A stretch of DNA of 64,000 nt from CAVVIH01 sp963748295 (GCA_963748295.1 CAVVIH010000006.1:1054001-1118000); one strand, 5' to 3'; positions 1 to 8,676 are shown, counted from the first letter of the stretch. Notes: generated by a model not told the origin, from the sequence alone. Numbers and translations are program-made.

Positions 1-157
1 AGGGCGAGGACTGCAGCATCGACCGGTAGGTGTCGTATGCCTTGAGGAGATAGTCGGCGTCCGCCTTTGTCGAGGTCTGCGCTCCCAGACCCGGGAGCAG
101 GAATGTTATGGCGGCCGCAACTACCGGAACGACACCGAACCTCGACAGTGTACGCAT
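1..157 (-). CDS. Secreted protein of unknown function, N-terminal part only (runs off the window)
   Basis: The reading frame starts at an ATG at 157 on the minus strand, preceded by a strong GGAGG ribosome binding site, and stays open to the window edge (about 52 codons). The first 25-28 residues (MRTLSRFGVVPVVAAA...) form a typical Sec signal peptide with a short basic start, a hydrophobic core and a small-residue cleavage region near LGAQ. The mature part visible (KADADYLLKAYDTYRSML) is too short to assign. It could be the start of a BNR/sortilin-type beta-propeller protein, but that is only an impression. Confidence 0.6.
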   Translation of the reverse strand, partial: MRTLSRFGVVPVVAAAITFLLPGLGAQTSTKADADYLLKAYDTYRSMLQSSP

Positions 158-190
158 GCACCCTCCACGCACGTTTGCTGCTGCATTCTT

Positions 191-268
191 GCACGTCGCA
201 CGTCGCACGTGACAAGTCAGCACGTCGCACGCAGCACGTCGCACGCAGCACGTCGCACGTTGAACGTG
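191..268. repeat. Heptanucleotide array, GCACGTC/GCACGCA word
   Basis: About eleven 7-bp units of the form GCACGTC, GCACGCA or GCACGTG run in register from 191 to the stop codon of the amidohydrolase gene at 269-271. One unit (ACAAGTC) is divergent and followed by a single extra base. Arrays of the same word occur at 4929-4987 and 48868-48943; all three share the order GCACGTC-GCACGTG-ACAAGNC-GCACGTC-GCAC. Confidence 0.85.
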
Positions 269-1650
269 TCAGCGGTAACGAATGCCGTGCTTGACGACGA
301 TGTCCACGCGCTGGAGGAGCGCGATGTAGCGAAGCACGTCGCCCTTGACGGCAATGATGTCGGCGTACTTGCCTGGCGTGACGGTGCCGACGTCGCGATC
401 GACTTTCATCGCCACCGACGGCCAGTAGGTCGCCGCGCGGATGGCGGTCATCGAGTCGACGCCGAGGATGTTGACCCAGGCGTCGAGCTCGCGCCAGGTG
501 GACTGGCTGTGGAACTTCATCGGGATGCCGCTGTCGGTGCCGATCAGCATCACCACGCCGGCGTCCGCGCAGCTGCTGGAACTTGCGCGCGAGCGTCGGA
601 CGGCGCGACGGCGTCAGCTGGAAATACGAGCAGCCGGTCGGGATGCGCGATCGACTGGCGGATGTCGGCGATGATCTCCGGCGTCAGCCCCTCGTGCCAC
701 GACGTGTCGTCGAGCGCTTCGGGGTTGTCGCGCAGCGACTCGTAGTTGAGCAGGCCCTCGATCGTCGGCGTCCAGAACAGCGGCCCGGCGCTCATGTTCG
801 CGGTGCGCTCGCGAATCATCCGGATGATGTCCTCCGGATACTCCGGCGAGCTGGACAAGCCGGTGTGCTCGAAGCAGTCCACGCCCGCGCCCAGGCCGCG
901 GCGAATCTCCTCGGGCCGGTGCGAGTGCGCGACCACGGGCAGGTTGTGCTTGTGCGCCTCGTCCACCACCGCACGCACCTCGTCCAGCGTCATCTGATCC
1001 TGATCGATCAGCTTGATGACGTTGACGCCTGCATCCGCGAGCTTCTTCACTTTCGCCCGCGCGTCGTCCATGCCGGACACGCCCCAGCGGAACAGCTCGG
1101 TGCCTGGATACGGCGCCTTCTGGATGAACGGACCCGAGACGTAGACCGTCGCGCCGGCGAGCTTGCCGGCGTTGATCTTGTCGCGGACCGAGATGCTGGC
1201 GTCGAGCGGCGCGCCGAGATCGCGCGCGCTGGTGACGCCGGCGAGGAGCAGCTGCTTCGCCGAGGCCGGCATGATGACCGGCTCGAACTGTGCGGGGTAG
1301 GTCTTGTCCCAGTGCGTGTAGTCGCTGTGCCCGTTGATCATCAGGTGCACGTGCATGTCCCACAGGCCGGGAAGCACGGTCATGCCTTCGGTCGAGACCG
1401 TCTCGGCGCCGGCTGGCACCTGCAGCGAGCCTACTTGACCGACGGCCTTGATCCGCTCGCCTTCGATCAGAATCACGCTGTTGCGAATCGGACGGCCGCC
1501 GAAGCCGTCGACGAGCGTGCCGCCGACGAGCGCGCGGACCGGAGTGGGACGCGCCAGCTGTGGCTGCTGAGCGGACACCAGTGCGGCGGCTATGCCAATG
1601 ACGGCGGCCGCCGCCGCCAGTCCCGGGAGCTTGCTTCGCATGTCGATCAC
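269..1650 (-). pseudogene. Secreted metal-dependent amidohydrolase, frameshifted near its 3' end
   Basis: Amidohydrolase-superfamily protein (imidazolonepropionase/prolidase-like group) with a signal peptide (AAAAAVIGIAAALVSAQQ). The N-terminal sandwich domain leads into the metal motif DMHVHLM; later come VVAHSHR and, near the C-terminus, LIGTDSGIP followed by the usual closing motif GTVTPGKYADIIAVKGD. The first frame (550-1650) ends out of frame. The true C-terminus is read in another frame from about 590 to 269, with a short third-frame piece (KFQQLR) between them, so two single-base indels lie around 575-605. Either sequencing error or a damaged gene. The GTG start at 1650 overlaps the stop of the upstream stomatin gene (GTGA), indicating one operon with it and the NfeD gene. 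Confidence 0.8.
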
Positions 1651-2585
1651 CGTGAGGATGCGGAACCCGTCTCGCGGCCGACGACCTTCATCGCCAGCGC
1701 AATCATGGACCCCACGTCGGCGACGTTCGCCGGCAGCACCAGTGTATTGCTCGACTTCGCCAGCTCGCCGAACTGCCCGATGTACTGCTCCGCTACGCGA
1801 AGCTGCACGGCCTCGAAGCCGCCGGGCAGCTTGATCGCCTCGGCCACACGGCGGATGCCTTCAGCCGTCGCGGTCGCGACCGCCATGATGGCGGAAGCCT
1901 GGCCTTCGGCCTCGTTGATCTGCTGCTGCCTGCGCGCTTCGGAGGCCTTGATGACTTCCTGCTTCGTTCCTTCCGCCGTGTTGATGGCGGCGTCGCGCGC
2001 GCCCTCGGACGTCAGGATCACCGCGCGCTTCTCGCGCTCGGCGCGCATCTGCTTTTCCATCGCCGCCAGGATGTCGTGTGGCGGCGTGATGTTCTTGATC
2101 TCGTAGCGGAGCACCTTGACGCCCCACGACTCGCTCGCCTTGTCCAGCTCGCTCACGACCTGGGTGTTGATGTTCGTGCGTTCCTCGAACGTCTTGTCGA
2201 GATCGATCTTGCCGACTTCGCTTCGCAGCGTCGTCTGCGCGAGCTGGCTGATCGCGAACATGTAGTCGGCGATTCCGTAGGAGGCGCGCTCGGGATTCAG
2301 CACCTTCAAATAGAGCACGCCGTCGACGCCGACCTGCACGTTGTCGCGCGTGATGCACACCTGCGCGGGAATGTCGACCGCCATCTCCTTCAGCGTGTGG
2401 CGGTAGCGAATCGTGTCGAAGAACGGAAACAGCACGTGGAACCCGGCGCCGAGCGTTCCGCTGTACTTGCCGAGCCGCTCGACCACGTAGGCGTTCTGTT
2501 GCGGCACGACGATCGCCGTCTTGGCGATGATGATGAGCACGAGCACAGCGAGGATGAAGAACACGAGCAGTCCACCGGTCATCAA
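1647..2585 (-). CDS. qmcA: SPFH/stomatin-family membrane protein (QmcA/paraslipin type)
   Basis: 312 residues: one N-terminal membrane anchor (about residues 5-25, FFILAVLVLIIIAKTAIVV), then the SPFH/band-7 domain (VPQQNAYVVERLGKYSGTL, about 30-200), then an alanine/glutamate-rich coiled coil (about 190-250, AEREKRAVILTSEGARDAA). This is the standard paraslipin layout and length. Such proteins form large membrane-bound oligomers linked to membrane microdomains and protein quality control. Its ATG overlaps the stop of the NfeD-like gene by four bases and its own stop overlaps the amidohydrolase start, so the three are probably translated together. The NfeD-stomatin pairing is the widely conserved two-gene module. 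Confidence 0.92.
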   Translation of the reverse strand: MMTGGLLVFFILAVLVLIIIAKTAIVVPQQNAYVVERLGKYSGTLGAGFHVLFPFFDTIRYRHTLKEMAVDIPAQVCITRDNVQVGVDGVLYLKVLNPERASYGIADYMFAISQLAQTTLRSEVGKIDLDKTFEERTNINTQVVSELDKASESWGVKVLRYEIKNITPPHDILAAMEKQMRAEREKRAVILTSEGARDAAINTAEGTKQEVIKASEARRQQQINEAEGQASAIMAVATATAEGIRRVAEAIKLPGGFEAVQLRVAEQYIGQFGELAKSSNTLVLPANVADVGSMIALAMKVVGRETGSASSR

Positions 2586-3022
2586 CGCGCTCCTTCGGGT
2601 TCGAGAAATATCATCAACCGCTCAACCTTGACGACTTTGCACCGCTGGCCGCGTTTGAGCGCAGTCGCGCTGCTGTTGCGCGCCGACCAGACCGTGCCGC
2701 GCAGCTCCGCCCGCCCGACTTCGCCCGGCTGAATGTCTCCCGCCGGTGTCGCGATCTCCCCGACGAGCGAATCGACGTCGACGGAGGGACCGTCAAGGCC
2801 CATCAGGCGCAGGAGTGGGCTGCGAAACAGCAGCAGCGAGACGATCGAAATCACGGAGAAGAGCAGGAACTGGAGCCACATAGGACCGGCGAGGTCGAAC
2901 AGGTGCAGGCCGCCGATGGCAAGGGCGGCGATGCCGAAGAAAATGACGTAGAAGCCGCCCGATGCGGCCATTTCCAGCGCAACGAGGATCAGCCCGAGCG
3001 CCAGCCAGTGCCACCAGGTCAT
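2582..3022 (-). CDS. NfeD-family membrane protein
   Basis: 146 residues with three closely spaced membrane segments in the first 75 residues (WLALGLILVALEMAASGGF, FFGIAALAIGGLHL, FLLFSVISIVSLLLF) followed by a soluble C-terminal OB-fold domain beginning near SLVGEIATPAGDIQPGEVGRA and ending LMIFLEPEGAR. This is the short NfeD type without the N-terminal ClpP-like protease domain. NfeD proteins act with the neighbouring SPFH partner, whose gene follows with a four-base overlap. First gene of the minus-strand operon. Confidence 0.88.
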   Translation of the reverse strand: MTWWHWLALGLILVALEMAASGGFYVIFFGIAALAIGGLHLFDLAGPMWLQFLLFSVISIVSLLLFRSPLLRLMGLDGPSVDVDSLVGEIATPAGDIQPGEVGRAELRGTVWSARNSSATALKRGQRCKVVKVERLMIFLEPEGAR

Positions 3023-3116
3023 GAATTGAGCGCGGCCATTGTAACAGGGACGTCGTTCTTGACAGTAACGGTATGCTTAGATCGCCCCCCTGTAAGTCGG
3101 TTCCCATGGAGGTCCC

Positions 3117-4232
3117 ATGATCCAGTCCCGCATCCAACGCGGATTCCTGGCCGCGTTCGCTGTTGTCCTCGCAGTAACCGTGGCGGCGGACAGCGGCCCG
3201 AATCACCAGCAGCCGAGCGATCAGTTCGGCACGTCGGGCGGCAACGTCAACGACATCACGAGGAGATTCTGCTGTTCCGGCACACTGGGCGCGCTCGTGA
3301 GCGACGGGTCGGCGCTCTATATCCTCAGCAACAACCATGTGCTCGCACGGAGCGGCCAGGCCGGGAATGGTGAGGACGTCTCGCAGCCCGGGTTGATCGA
3401 CAACAACTGCCGCCCAGGCACGATCGTCGCCGACTTCACGACGGCGGCGCCTCTGGGCAGCAGCAACGTGGACGCGGCGATCGCACAGCTCCGCACGGGC
3501 ACGATGGATCCGGCTGGCACGATCATGGACATCGGAAGCCCGAGCTCGACCGTTACGGCCCCGTCGGTGGGCCTGGCAGTTTCGAAGAGCGGCCGGACGA
3601 CGGGCCGGACGAACGGAACGATCGGGTCGATCAACACGAGTGTGAACGTGCAGTACCAGCAGAACTGCGGTTCGGGGAAGAAGTTCGTGATCGGCTATAC
3701 GAACCAGATCGTCGTCAACAGTTCGACGTTCAGCGCGGGCGGCGATTCCGGGTCGCTCATCGTCACCAACACCTCGAGCCACAATCCCGTCGGGCTGTTG
3801 TTTGCCGGCTCCAGCTCGACGACCATCGCCAATCCGATCGGACAGGTGTTGACGCGCCTTGGAACAGCGCTCGGACGATCCGTCAGCTTCAACCTCGGCG
3901 GCGGCGGAACCGGCGCGGCCAGCGGCGGCAGCAGCGAGCAGGTCGCGAACGCGGCGCTCTCCGACAGCGAGGTGGCGCGCGGCAACAGCGCGAAGGAAAG
4001 GCACGCGGCGAGTCTGATGGCCGACCCGGCGATCTTTGCGGTGGGTGTCGGCGAGGATCCGGCATCGCCCGGACGCGCGGCGGTGATCATCTACGCGAAT
4101 CGAGGCCTGGCGCGGGCGGCGATCGCGCGTGAGCTGGACGGCGTCGCGACGCACGTCATTGAAACGGATCCAATCGTCGCCTACGCGTGGAACGCGGCGA
4201 TGGGCGGGGCGGTCAGCTGCGGCGCGAAATAG
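3117..4232 (+). CDS. Secreted trypsin-like serine protease
   Basis: 371 residues, ATG preceded by GGAGGT. A signal peptide (FLAAFAVVLAVTVAADS) is followed by a chymotrypsin-fold domain. The triad is readable: His in LSNNHVLA (about 79), Asp in SNVDAAIAQL (about 120) and Ser in AGGDSGSLI (about 205). A glycine/serine linker (about 265-280) leads to a helical C-terminal region of about 90 residues (SDSEVARGNSAKERHAASL, then AVGVGEDPASPGRAAVIIY) that resembles no domain I know. It may bind a target or act as a chaperone-like segment. Exported, probably periplasmic. Monocistronic: it is flanked by divergent NfeD and by a repeat array before the next gene. Confidence 0.85.
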   Translation: MIQSRIQRGFLAAFAVVLAVTVAADSGPNHQQPSDQFGTSGGNVNDITRRFCCSGTLGALVSDGSALYILSNNHVLARSGQAGNGEDVSQPGLIDNNCRPGTIVADFTTAAPLGSSNVDAAIAQLRTGTMDPAGTIMDIGSPSSTVTAPSVGLAVSKSGRTTGRTNGTIGSINTSVNVQYQQNCGSGKKFVIGYTNQIVVNSSTFSAGGDSGSLIVTNTSSHNPVGLLFAGSSSTTIANPIGQVLTRLGTALGRSVSFNLGGGGTGAASGGSSEQVANAALSDSEVARGNSAKERHAASLMADPAIFAVGVGEDPASPGRAAVIIYANRGLARAAIARELDGVATHVIETDPIVAYAWNAAMGGAVSCGAK

Positions 4233-4243
4233 CGACTGAAGGA

Positions 4244-4302
4244 TGGCAGGTGCCTGGTGGCAGGTGCCACGTACGGTGCCTGGTGCCAGGTGCCAGGTGC
4301 GA
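4244..4302. repeat. Heptanucleotide array, GGTGCCA/TGGCAGG word
   Basis: About eight 7-bp units (TGGCAGG, TGCCTGG, TGGTGCC, AGGTGCC and variants) occupy nearly the whole 78-base gap between the protease stop at 4232 and the next ATG at 4311. The last unit runs into GAGGCGG, which probably serves as the ribosome binding site of the downstream gene. The early units are partly the reverse complement of the later ones (CAGGTGCCTGG), so the stretch can fold. Confidence 0.8.
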
Positions 4303-4310
4303 GGCGGTAA

Positions 4311-4928
4311 ATGTTCGAGCGCTTCACCGAAGCCGCGCGCCGCGCGCTCTTCTTCGCTCGCTACGAGGCGAGCGAACAGGGAGGCACCACCATCGAGACC
4401 GGGCACGTGCTGCTCGGTCTCACCCGTGAGCCGCGAGGTATCGTCGTTCCGCTCCTCGAGCTCGGCGGCCAGACATTGAAAGCTCTTCGTGAGGAAATCC
4501 AGGCCGAGAGCCTGATCAGGCCCAAGGTGTCGACCTCGGTGGAAATCCCGTTCTCATCCGACACGAAACAGGCGCTGACGCTGACGGCCGAAGAAGCCGA
4601 TCGCCTCGGCCACGGCTACATCGGTCCCGAGCACATGCTTCTCGGCCTGCTGCGTGTGGAAGGGTCGTCTGCCGAAAAGATCCTGGCGCGCCGCGGCATG
4701 CGCCTCGGCGTTGTGCGCAATGAGCTGGTGCGGCTGCTGAGCGGGCCGCGAGCCGGAGCACCACCGCGCGCGGACGTGCTCAATCACATCGAACGAATCA
4801 AGACGCTGGTCGAGCGGCTCGCAGAACTATCTTCGGATCCGAACGCAATCATTGAGGTCGCGTCCGTTATTCACATGGAACTCAGTTCGCTCGTCGTCGC
4901 GCTTTCGCCGCCTCCGGAATCTCCGTAG
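4311..4928 (+). CDS. Stand-alone Clp N-domain (ClpC/ClpA amino-terminal repeat) protein
   Basis: 205 residues. Residues 1-145 are two Clp_N repeats, the first starting MFERFTEAARRALFFARYEA with IETGHVLLGLTREP, the second around IPFSSDTKQALTLTAEEADR with IGPEHMLLGLLRVEG. This is the ClpC-type substrate/adaptor binding domain without any AAA+ ATPase module. A short C-terminal helical stretch (LNHIERIKTLVERLAEL) may dimerise. Such orphan N-domains presumably bind ClpC partners or substrates; this is inference. The TAG stop (4926-4928) lies at the first base pairs of a heptad array. Confidence 0.9.
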   Translation: MFERFTEAARRALFFARYEASEQGGTTIETGHVLLGLTREPRGIVVPLLELGGQTLKALREEIQAESLIRPKVSTSVEIPFSSDTKQALTLTAEEADRLGHGYIGPEHMLLGLLRVEGSSAEKILARRGMRLGVVRNELVRLLSGPRAGAPPRADVLNHIERIKTLVERLAELSSDPNAIIEVASVIHMELSSLVVALSPPPESP

Positions 4929-4987
4929 CACGTAAGCACGTCGCACGTGCCAAGCCAGCACGTCGCACCTAGCACGTCGCACGTGGT
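4929..4987. repeat. Heptanucleotide array, GCACGTC word, filling a convergent gap
   Basis: Seven to eight units of GCACGTA/GCACGTC/GCACGTG, with one divergent unit (CCAAGCC), occupy exactly the space between the TAG stop of the Clp N-domain gene (plus) and the TAA stop of msrA (minus, 4988-4990). The word order matches the array at 191-268. No other sequence lies between these two convergent genes, so any 3' processing or termination signals must lie within the array. Confidence 0.85.
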
Positions 4988-5647
4988 TTAGTGCGCCTCC
5001 ACTCCGACCGGGCAGCTGACCCCGGTTCCGCCGATCCCGCAGTATCCATCCGGGTTCTTCGACAGGTACTGCTGGTGATAATCCTCGGCGTAGTAGAACT
5101 CCGGCGCGGGGACGACCTCGGTCGTGATCTTTCCGAAGCCGCGCTTCGACAGCTGCTCCTGAAACGCCTCGCGCGTCCGTTCAGCCGTCGCTCGCTGTGC
5201 GTCGTCGAAGAAGTAGATCCCCGATCGGTACTGCGTGCCGAGGTCGTTGCCCTGGCGCATGCCCTGTGTGGGATCGTGATTCTCCCAGAACGTCTTCAGC
5301 AGGTTCTCGTATGAAGTCTTCGCGGGATCGAACACGACGAGCACGACCTCGTTGTGTCCGGTCATGCCGCTGCAGACTTCGCGATACGTCGGGTTCGGCG
5401 TGAACCCGCCGGCGTAGCCGACGGCGGTCGTGTAGACGCCCGTCTCCGCCCAGAACTTCTTTTCCGCGCCCCAGAAGCAGCCCATGCCGAAGAGCGCTTT
5501 CTGGAGCCCGGCCGGAAATGGCGGCTCGAGTCTCGCACCGTTCACGTGGTGCGCTTCAGGCACAGCCATACGCTCCGAACGCCCGGGCAGCGCCTCGTTC
5601 TTCGCCGGCATCTTCGTCTTCTTGTCCCAGAACACAGCAACCTCCAT
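4988..5647 (-). CDS. msrA: Peptide-methionine (S)-S-oxide reductase
   Basis: 219 residues from the chosen ATG at 5647, giving MEVAVFWDKKTKMPAKNEAL. A longer frame from 5695 adds 16 unconserved residues. The catalytic motif GCFWGAEKKFW lies near residue 58, followed by the family signatures TAVGYAGGFTPNPTY, EVCSGMTGHNEVVLVVFDP, FWENHDPTQGMRQGNDLGTQ and YHQQYLSKNPDGYC. The N-terminal ALPGR...VNG extension is that of the long E. coli-type MsrA. The C-terminal cysteines (YCGIGGTGVSC) probably resolve the sulfenic acid. It repairs oxidised methionine; no signal peptide, so cytoplasmic. MsrB is encoded separately at 11937-12347. Confidence 0.95.
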   Translation of the reverse strand: MEVAVFWDKKTKMPAKNEALPGRSERMAVPEAHHVNGARLEPPFPAGLQKALFGMGCFWGAEKKFWAETGVYTTAVGYAGGFTPNPTYREVCSGMTGHNEVVLVVFDPAKTSYENLLKTFWENHDPTQGMRQGNDLGTQYRSGIYFFDDAQRATAERTREAFQEQLSKRGFGKITTEVVPAPEFYYAEDYHQQYLSKNPDGYCGIGGTGVSCPVGVEAH

Positions 5648-5701
5648 CCGCTTAACCCCGCCGAAGGTCGAGTAATTCCCGGCCTCACGATACACGATAG
5701 A

Positions 5702-7309
5702 TCACCTGCCTGCGGATACCGAATCCAGCAATCGCCGGATGCTTTGATCGAGCAGGTTCGCGTCCTCGATGCCGGTCAAGGTCCTGGCAATCGCGGGCAA
5801 GGACGGCTGCTCGGAAGACGAGAGCCGTCCGATATCCGCGGTGCCTTCGCTGACCCGCAGCACGACGACCGCACCGCTTCCCGGCCCCGCCGCCCACGCG
5901 CGCAGCGCCTGCCTCGTCTCCTCGAACCACTGCTGACGGCAGCAGTGCAGCTCGCGCGGCGAGACGATGAACACGCGCGTCGTCAGGTCGCTCGACGCAA
6001 ACGGCGGCCTGGCCGCGAACGGCAGCGCCCATTCCCAGCTCTGACCCGGCACACCGGCGACGATCAGGCCTCCCTGCGGCGCGATCCTCGCTTCGCGTCC
6101 GAGCTGCTGCGTCGCGCGCTCCGAGACCCGCGCGAGCGTGCTCCACTCCCGCACCACGCCGCTCAGCAGGAACGCGTAGACGATCACCACCGCGCACGCC
6201 ACAGCGCGTGCTGTCAATGAGGCTCGGCGCCACCGATTTCGATCGACGGCATCGAACGCCAGGGCGATCAGCATCGCCCACGCCATCGACGCCAGGTAGA
6301 CGTGCCGCGGCGACTCGTATCCTGCGACCGCAACCGGCGCGACCCCGAGAATCCACCAGACCGGCCCGAAGAGCAGCAGCACGCCAAGAATGCGCTGACG
6401 ACTTGCGCGCGCGGCGTAGACGCATGCCGCAACCACGACCGCGATGCACACCCACATCAACAGCCGCGATCCGTCCGGATCGCCGACGACAACCCGCGCC
6501 ATGTGCCGATCGGCGAGCCTGAAGAACAGCCCAAGCCCGTTGGCGTTGAGCTGGCTCTCGCGCACTACTTCGCCAAACAGCGCGAGGCGCAGGCCAAGGT
6601 AGCCGAGCGTCAACGCGACGTATGGTGAGTAGGCGGCCGCGAGTCGCCCTAGAGTACGCACAGGCGAACCCTTCGGCTCGCTGCGCTCGCTCAGGGCAGG
6701 CGAGAGAATGTCGTACGCCGCCAGCGTCCCCACCATCGTGATCGTCGTCTGCTTGCTGAACAGGGCGACGAAAAAGAGAAGCAGCGACGCCGCGTAGAGC
6801 ATCCATCCGCCGCGCTCCCTCCAGAGCGCGTAGCACAGGAACGACGCAATGTAGAAGAACGCCGGCATCGAATCCACGCGGCCGGTGATCCACGCGACGC
6901 TCTCGGCCTGCGACGGCAGCAGCACGAAGACGACGCCGGCCAGCGCGGCGCACCAGAGACGAAGCCGGAGAACGAGCTGCGCGGTGGCGAACACGAGCAG
7001 GCCGTTTGCCGCGTGCAGGGCGATGTTCAGAACATGGTGTGCGACGGGCGAGGCGGCGCCGCCGAGCGCGGTAAGCTGATAGGACGCCGCTGGGAATGGA
7101 CGCACTTCGTCCGGCAGGTATCCCCAGATGTTCTCCATCCATGACGTGTAGAACCACGTGGGAAAGTAACCCGCGGGCTTTCCGGCGAGCAGCTGGACGA
7201 CCCCGAAATCGTCGCGGATGAAGTAGTCGTTGACGGTCGGCAGGTAAGGCACGACCGCGGCGGCGCACACCGCGAGCACGGCGAGCCACGGTTTGCCGCG
7301 ATCGCTCAC
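5702..7309 (-). CDS. Multi-pass membrane protein, PMT/GT39-like glycosyltransferase
   Basis: 535 residues from a GTG at 7309 that overlaps the stop of the upstream GT2 gene (GTGA), giving VSDRGKPWLAVLAVCAAAVV. There are about ten to eleven hydrophobic segments. The loop after the first (NDYFIRDDFG) contains the acidic pair expected for GT-C/GT39 enzymes that use polyprenyl-phosphate sugars. A soluble C-terminal portion of about 130 residues follows the last membrane segment. The coupled GT2 gene (dolichyl-phosphate-mannose synthase type) could provide its lipid-linked donor. A 33-base palindrome-like cassette (6669-6701) is inserted in frame in a loop and encodes LSERSEPKGS. Periplasmic glycosylation is the likely role; the acceptor is unknown. 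Confidence 0.75.
   Translation of the reverse strand: MSDRGKPWLAVLAVCAAAVVPYLPTVNDYFIRDDFGVVQLLAGKPAGYFPTWFYTSWMENIWGYLPDEVRPFPAASYQLTALGGAASPVAHHVLNIALHAANGLLVFATAQLVLRLRLWCAALAGVVFVLLPSQAESVAWITGRVDSMPAFFYIASFLCYALWRERGGWMLYAASLLLFFVALFSKQTTITMVGTLAAYDILSPALSERSEPKGSPVRTLGRLAAAYSPYVALTLGYLGLRLALFGEVVRESQLNANGLGLFFRLADRHMARVVVGDPDGSRLLMWVCIAVVVAACVYAARASRQRILGVLLLFGPVWWILGVAPVAVAGYESPRHVYLASMAWAMLIALAFDAVDRNRWRRASLTARAVACAVVIVYAFLLSGVVREWSTLARVSERATQQLGREARIAPQGGLIVAGVPGQSWEWALPFAARPPFASSDLTTRVFIVSPRELHCCRQQWFEETRQALRAWAAGPGSGAVVVLRVSEGTADIGRLSSSEQPSLPAIARTLTGIEDANLLDQSIRRLLDSVSAGR
6669..6701. repeat. 33-bp palindrome-like cassette inside the GT39-like gene
   Basis: CCCTTCGGCTCGCTGCGCTC followed by GCTCAGGGCAGGC. 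It differs at only two positions from the cassette at 34723-34755 in apbE, and a shortened copy lies at 33323-33344. The arms CCCT...AGGG and CTCGC...GCTCG are near-complementary. It is in frame and encodes an extra hydrophilic loop (reverse strand, LSERSEPKGS). Confidence 0.75.
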
Positions 7310-8007
7310 TTGAACCGGTACTTGAGCACGATGCCGATCATGCGGAACCCCGTGCGCAGCACGCCTTTGAGATTGCCGGTGATCTTCGACTCGCCGACCC
7401 GGCCGCGATAGTTCACCGGAATCTCGATGATCTTCAGGCGTCGCTTCAAGCCGAGGATGACCATCTCGGGCAGAAAGTGGGAAGCTCCCACCGTGAGATC
7501 GTTTCTGAACGTCTCGAGCGCCGCGCGATGCGTGAGCCTGAGCGTGCAGCCGCAGTCGCTCAGCGATGGACCGCCATAGAGCACCTGGATCATCTTCGCG
7601 ACGGACCAGTTGCCGACGCGCAGGAACCATCCCATGTTGGCTTGATCCCAGATCAGATCGCGCGTCGTTCGCGTGCCGCACACCATGTCGAAGTCGTCCG
7701 CATAGGCGAGCAGCTTCAGCACGTCGCGCCCCATGAACGTGCCGTCCGGCTCGGCGAGAATGATGATGTCGCCGGTGGCCTCGCTCAACCCGCGCTGCAG
7801 CGCGTAGCCGTAGCCCTGCCGCGGTTCCGCGACCAGGCGCGCGCGCGTTGCCCGTGCCTCGCGCGCGGTGCCGTCGCGGCTGTTGTTGTCGACGACGATG
7901 ACTTCGTCGACGACGCCCGAGCTGAAGAAGTCCTCGACCGCCGGCCTGATGTACTTCTCTTCGTTATAGGCAGGAAGGACGACGCTGACGGTCTTGGTAC
8001 CGTGCAT
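7306..8007 (-). CDS. Family 2 glycosyltransferase (dolichyl-phosphate-mannose synthase/DPM1 type)
   Basis: 233 residues, single GT-A domain. Visible are the nucleotide-sugar binding start SVVLPAYNEEKYI, DEVIVVDNNSRDGT, the acidic AEPDGTF (DXD-like) and an acceptor-side region GCTLRLTHRAAL. C-terminal IPVNYRGRVGESKI is typical of DPM1/polyprenyl-phosphate glycosyltransferases. It lacks the C-terminal membrane helices of longer relatives. Predicted to transfer a sugar to a polyprenyl phosphate at the inner membrane face. The downstream GT39-like gene overlaps its stop, and the methyltransferase and epimerase genes lie directly upstream in the same direction, suggesting one glycan assembly operon. 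Confidence 0.88.
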   Translation of the reverse strand: MHGTKTVSVVLPAYNEEKYIRPAVEDFFSSGVVDEVIVVDNNSRDGTAREARATRARLVAEPRQGYGYALQRGLSEATGDIIILAEPDGTFMGRDVLKLLAYADDFDMVCGTRTTRDLIWDQANMGWFLRVGNWSVAKMIQVLYGGPSLSDCGCTLRLTHRAALETFRNDLTVGASHFLPEMVILGLKRRLKIIEIPVNYRGRVGESKITGNLKGVLRTGFRMIGIVLKYRFK

Positions 8008-8019
8008 GGGCCTCGTCCG

Positions 8020-8676
8020 TCAATCCCTGGCGGCGATCACCAGCATCTGGCCGGCCCACGGCTTGAACGGCGAACGCAAGTACGCTCGGACCGCCCAGCG
8101 CGTGATCGGCAGCCGCGACCCGCGCATCGAATACGGCAGGAACCGGGGCACCACGCGTTCGATCCGGAACCCGTGCGCGCGCAGCAGCGTCGGCAGCGAC
8201 ACGTCCGTGAACACGGAGCGGTGCGTGTAGTCGTCGAAGTACTGCCGGTAGGCGTACCTGAAGTTCGGCTGCACGACAATCAGCCGGCCGCCCCTGCGCA
8301 GCACCGACCCGATGTCGGCGGCGATCGACGAGACGACCGCCGGCTCGAAGTGCTCGAGCACGTTGGACGCAAGCACGACGTCGAAGGTGCCGGCGCCGAG
8401 CGTCCTGAGTTTTGTCGCCGCATCCATCACGAGCGGCTCGACGCCGGCGGCGGCGTGGCGCGGCAGGTCCGGCCAGGTGTCCACCGCGACCCGGCGCGCC
8501 GCGCGGACCGCATTGATCCAGCAGCAGTAGCCCGCGCCAATCTCCAGAACGTGCGCGGCCGGCGGCAGCCAGGGACGCAGATACTCGGTGATCGCCTCCC
8601 AGACGAGCGCGCGAGTCGGCTCCTCCGTCAGGTGAACGGCGTGATAGGCGCCGGTCTCCTTCACGAGCTCCGCCAT
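8020..8676 (-). CDS. Class I SAM-dependent methyltransferase
   Basis: 218 residues from the ATG at 8676, which lies inside the 3' end of the epimerase gene (overlap of 16 bases). Motif I of the Rossmann methyltransferase fold is HVLEIGAGYCCWINAV (about residue 40). Motif II is AVDTWPDL. FDVVLASNVLEHFEP matches motif IV, followed by LRRGGRLIVVQPNFRYAY. The substrate is not shown. Its position between a sugar epimerase and two glycosyltransferases suggests methylation of a sugar or of a lipid carrier-linked glycan. A longer open frame upstream to 8967 is the shadow of the epimerase gene. Confidence 0.85.
   Translation of the reverse strand: MAELVKETGAYHAVHLTEEPTRALVWEAITEYLRPWLPPAAHVLEIGAGYCCWINAVRAARRVAVDTWPDLPRHAAAGVEPLVMDAATKLRTLGAGTFDVVLASNVLEHFEPAVVSSIAADIGSVLRRGGRLIVVQPNFRYAYRQYFDDYTHRSVFTDVSLPTLLRAHGFRIERVVPRFLPYSMRGSRLPITRWAVRAYLRSPFKPWAGQMLVIAARD

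Noticed and set aside
191..268. CRISPR-like repeat array
   Set aside because: The period is 7 bp with no spacers; it is a tandem repeat.
583..2106. Long plus-strand open frame of 507 codons
   Set aside because: It is the antisense shadow of the amidohydrolase and stomatin genes; codon usage and content show no protein family.
3059..3082. TTGACA...TAGAT as a sigma-70 promoter for the protease gene
   Set aside because: Spacing between the hexamers is about 12-13 bases, too short; not reported as a promoter.
5647..5695. Longer MsrA start
   Set aside because: The 16 extra residues are not conserved in the family, and the start at 5647 gives the standard long-form N-terminus.
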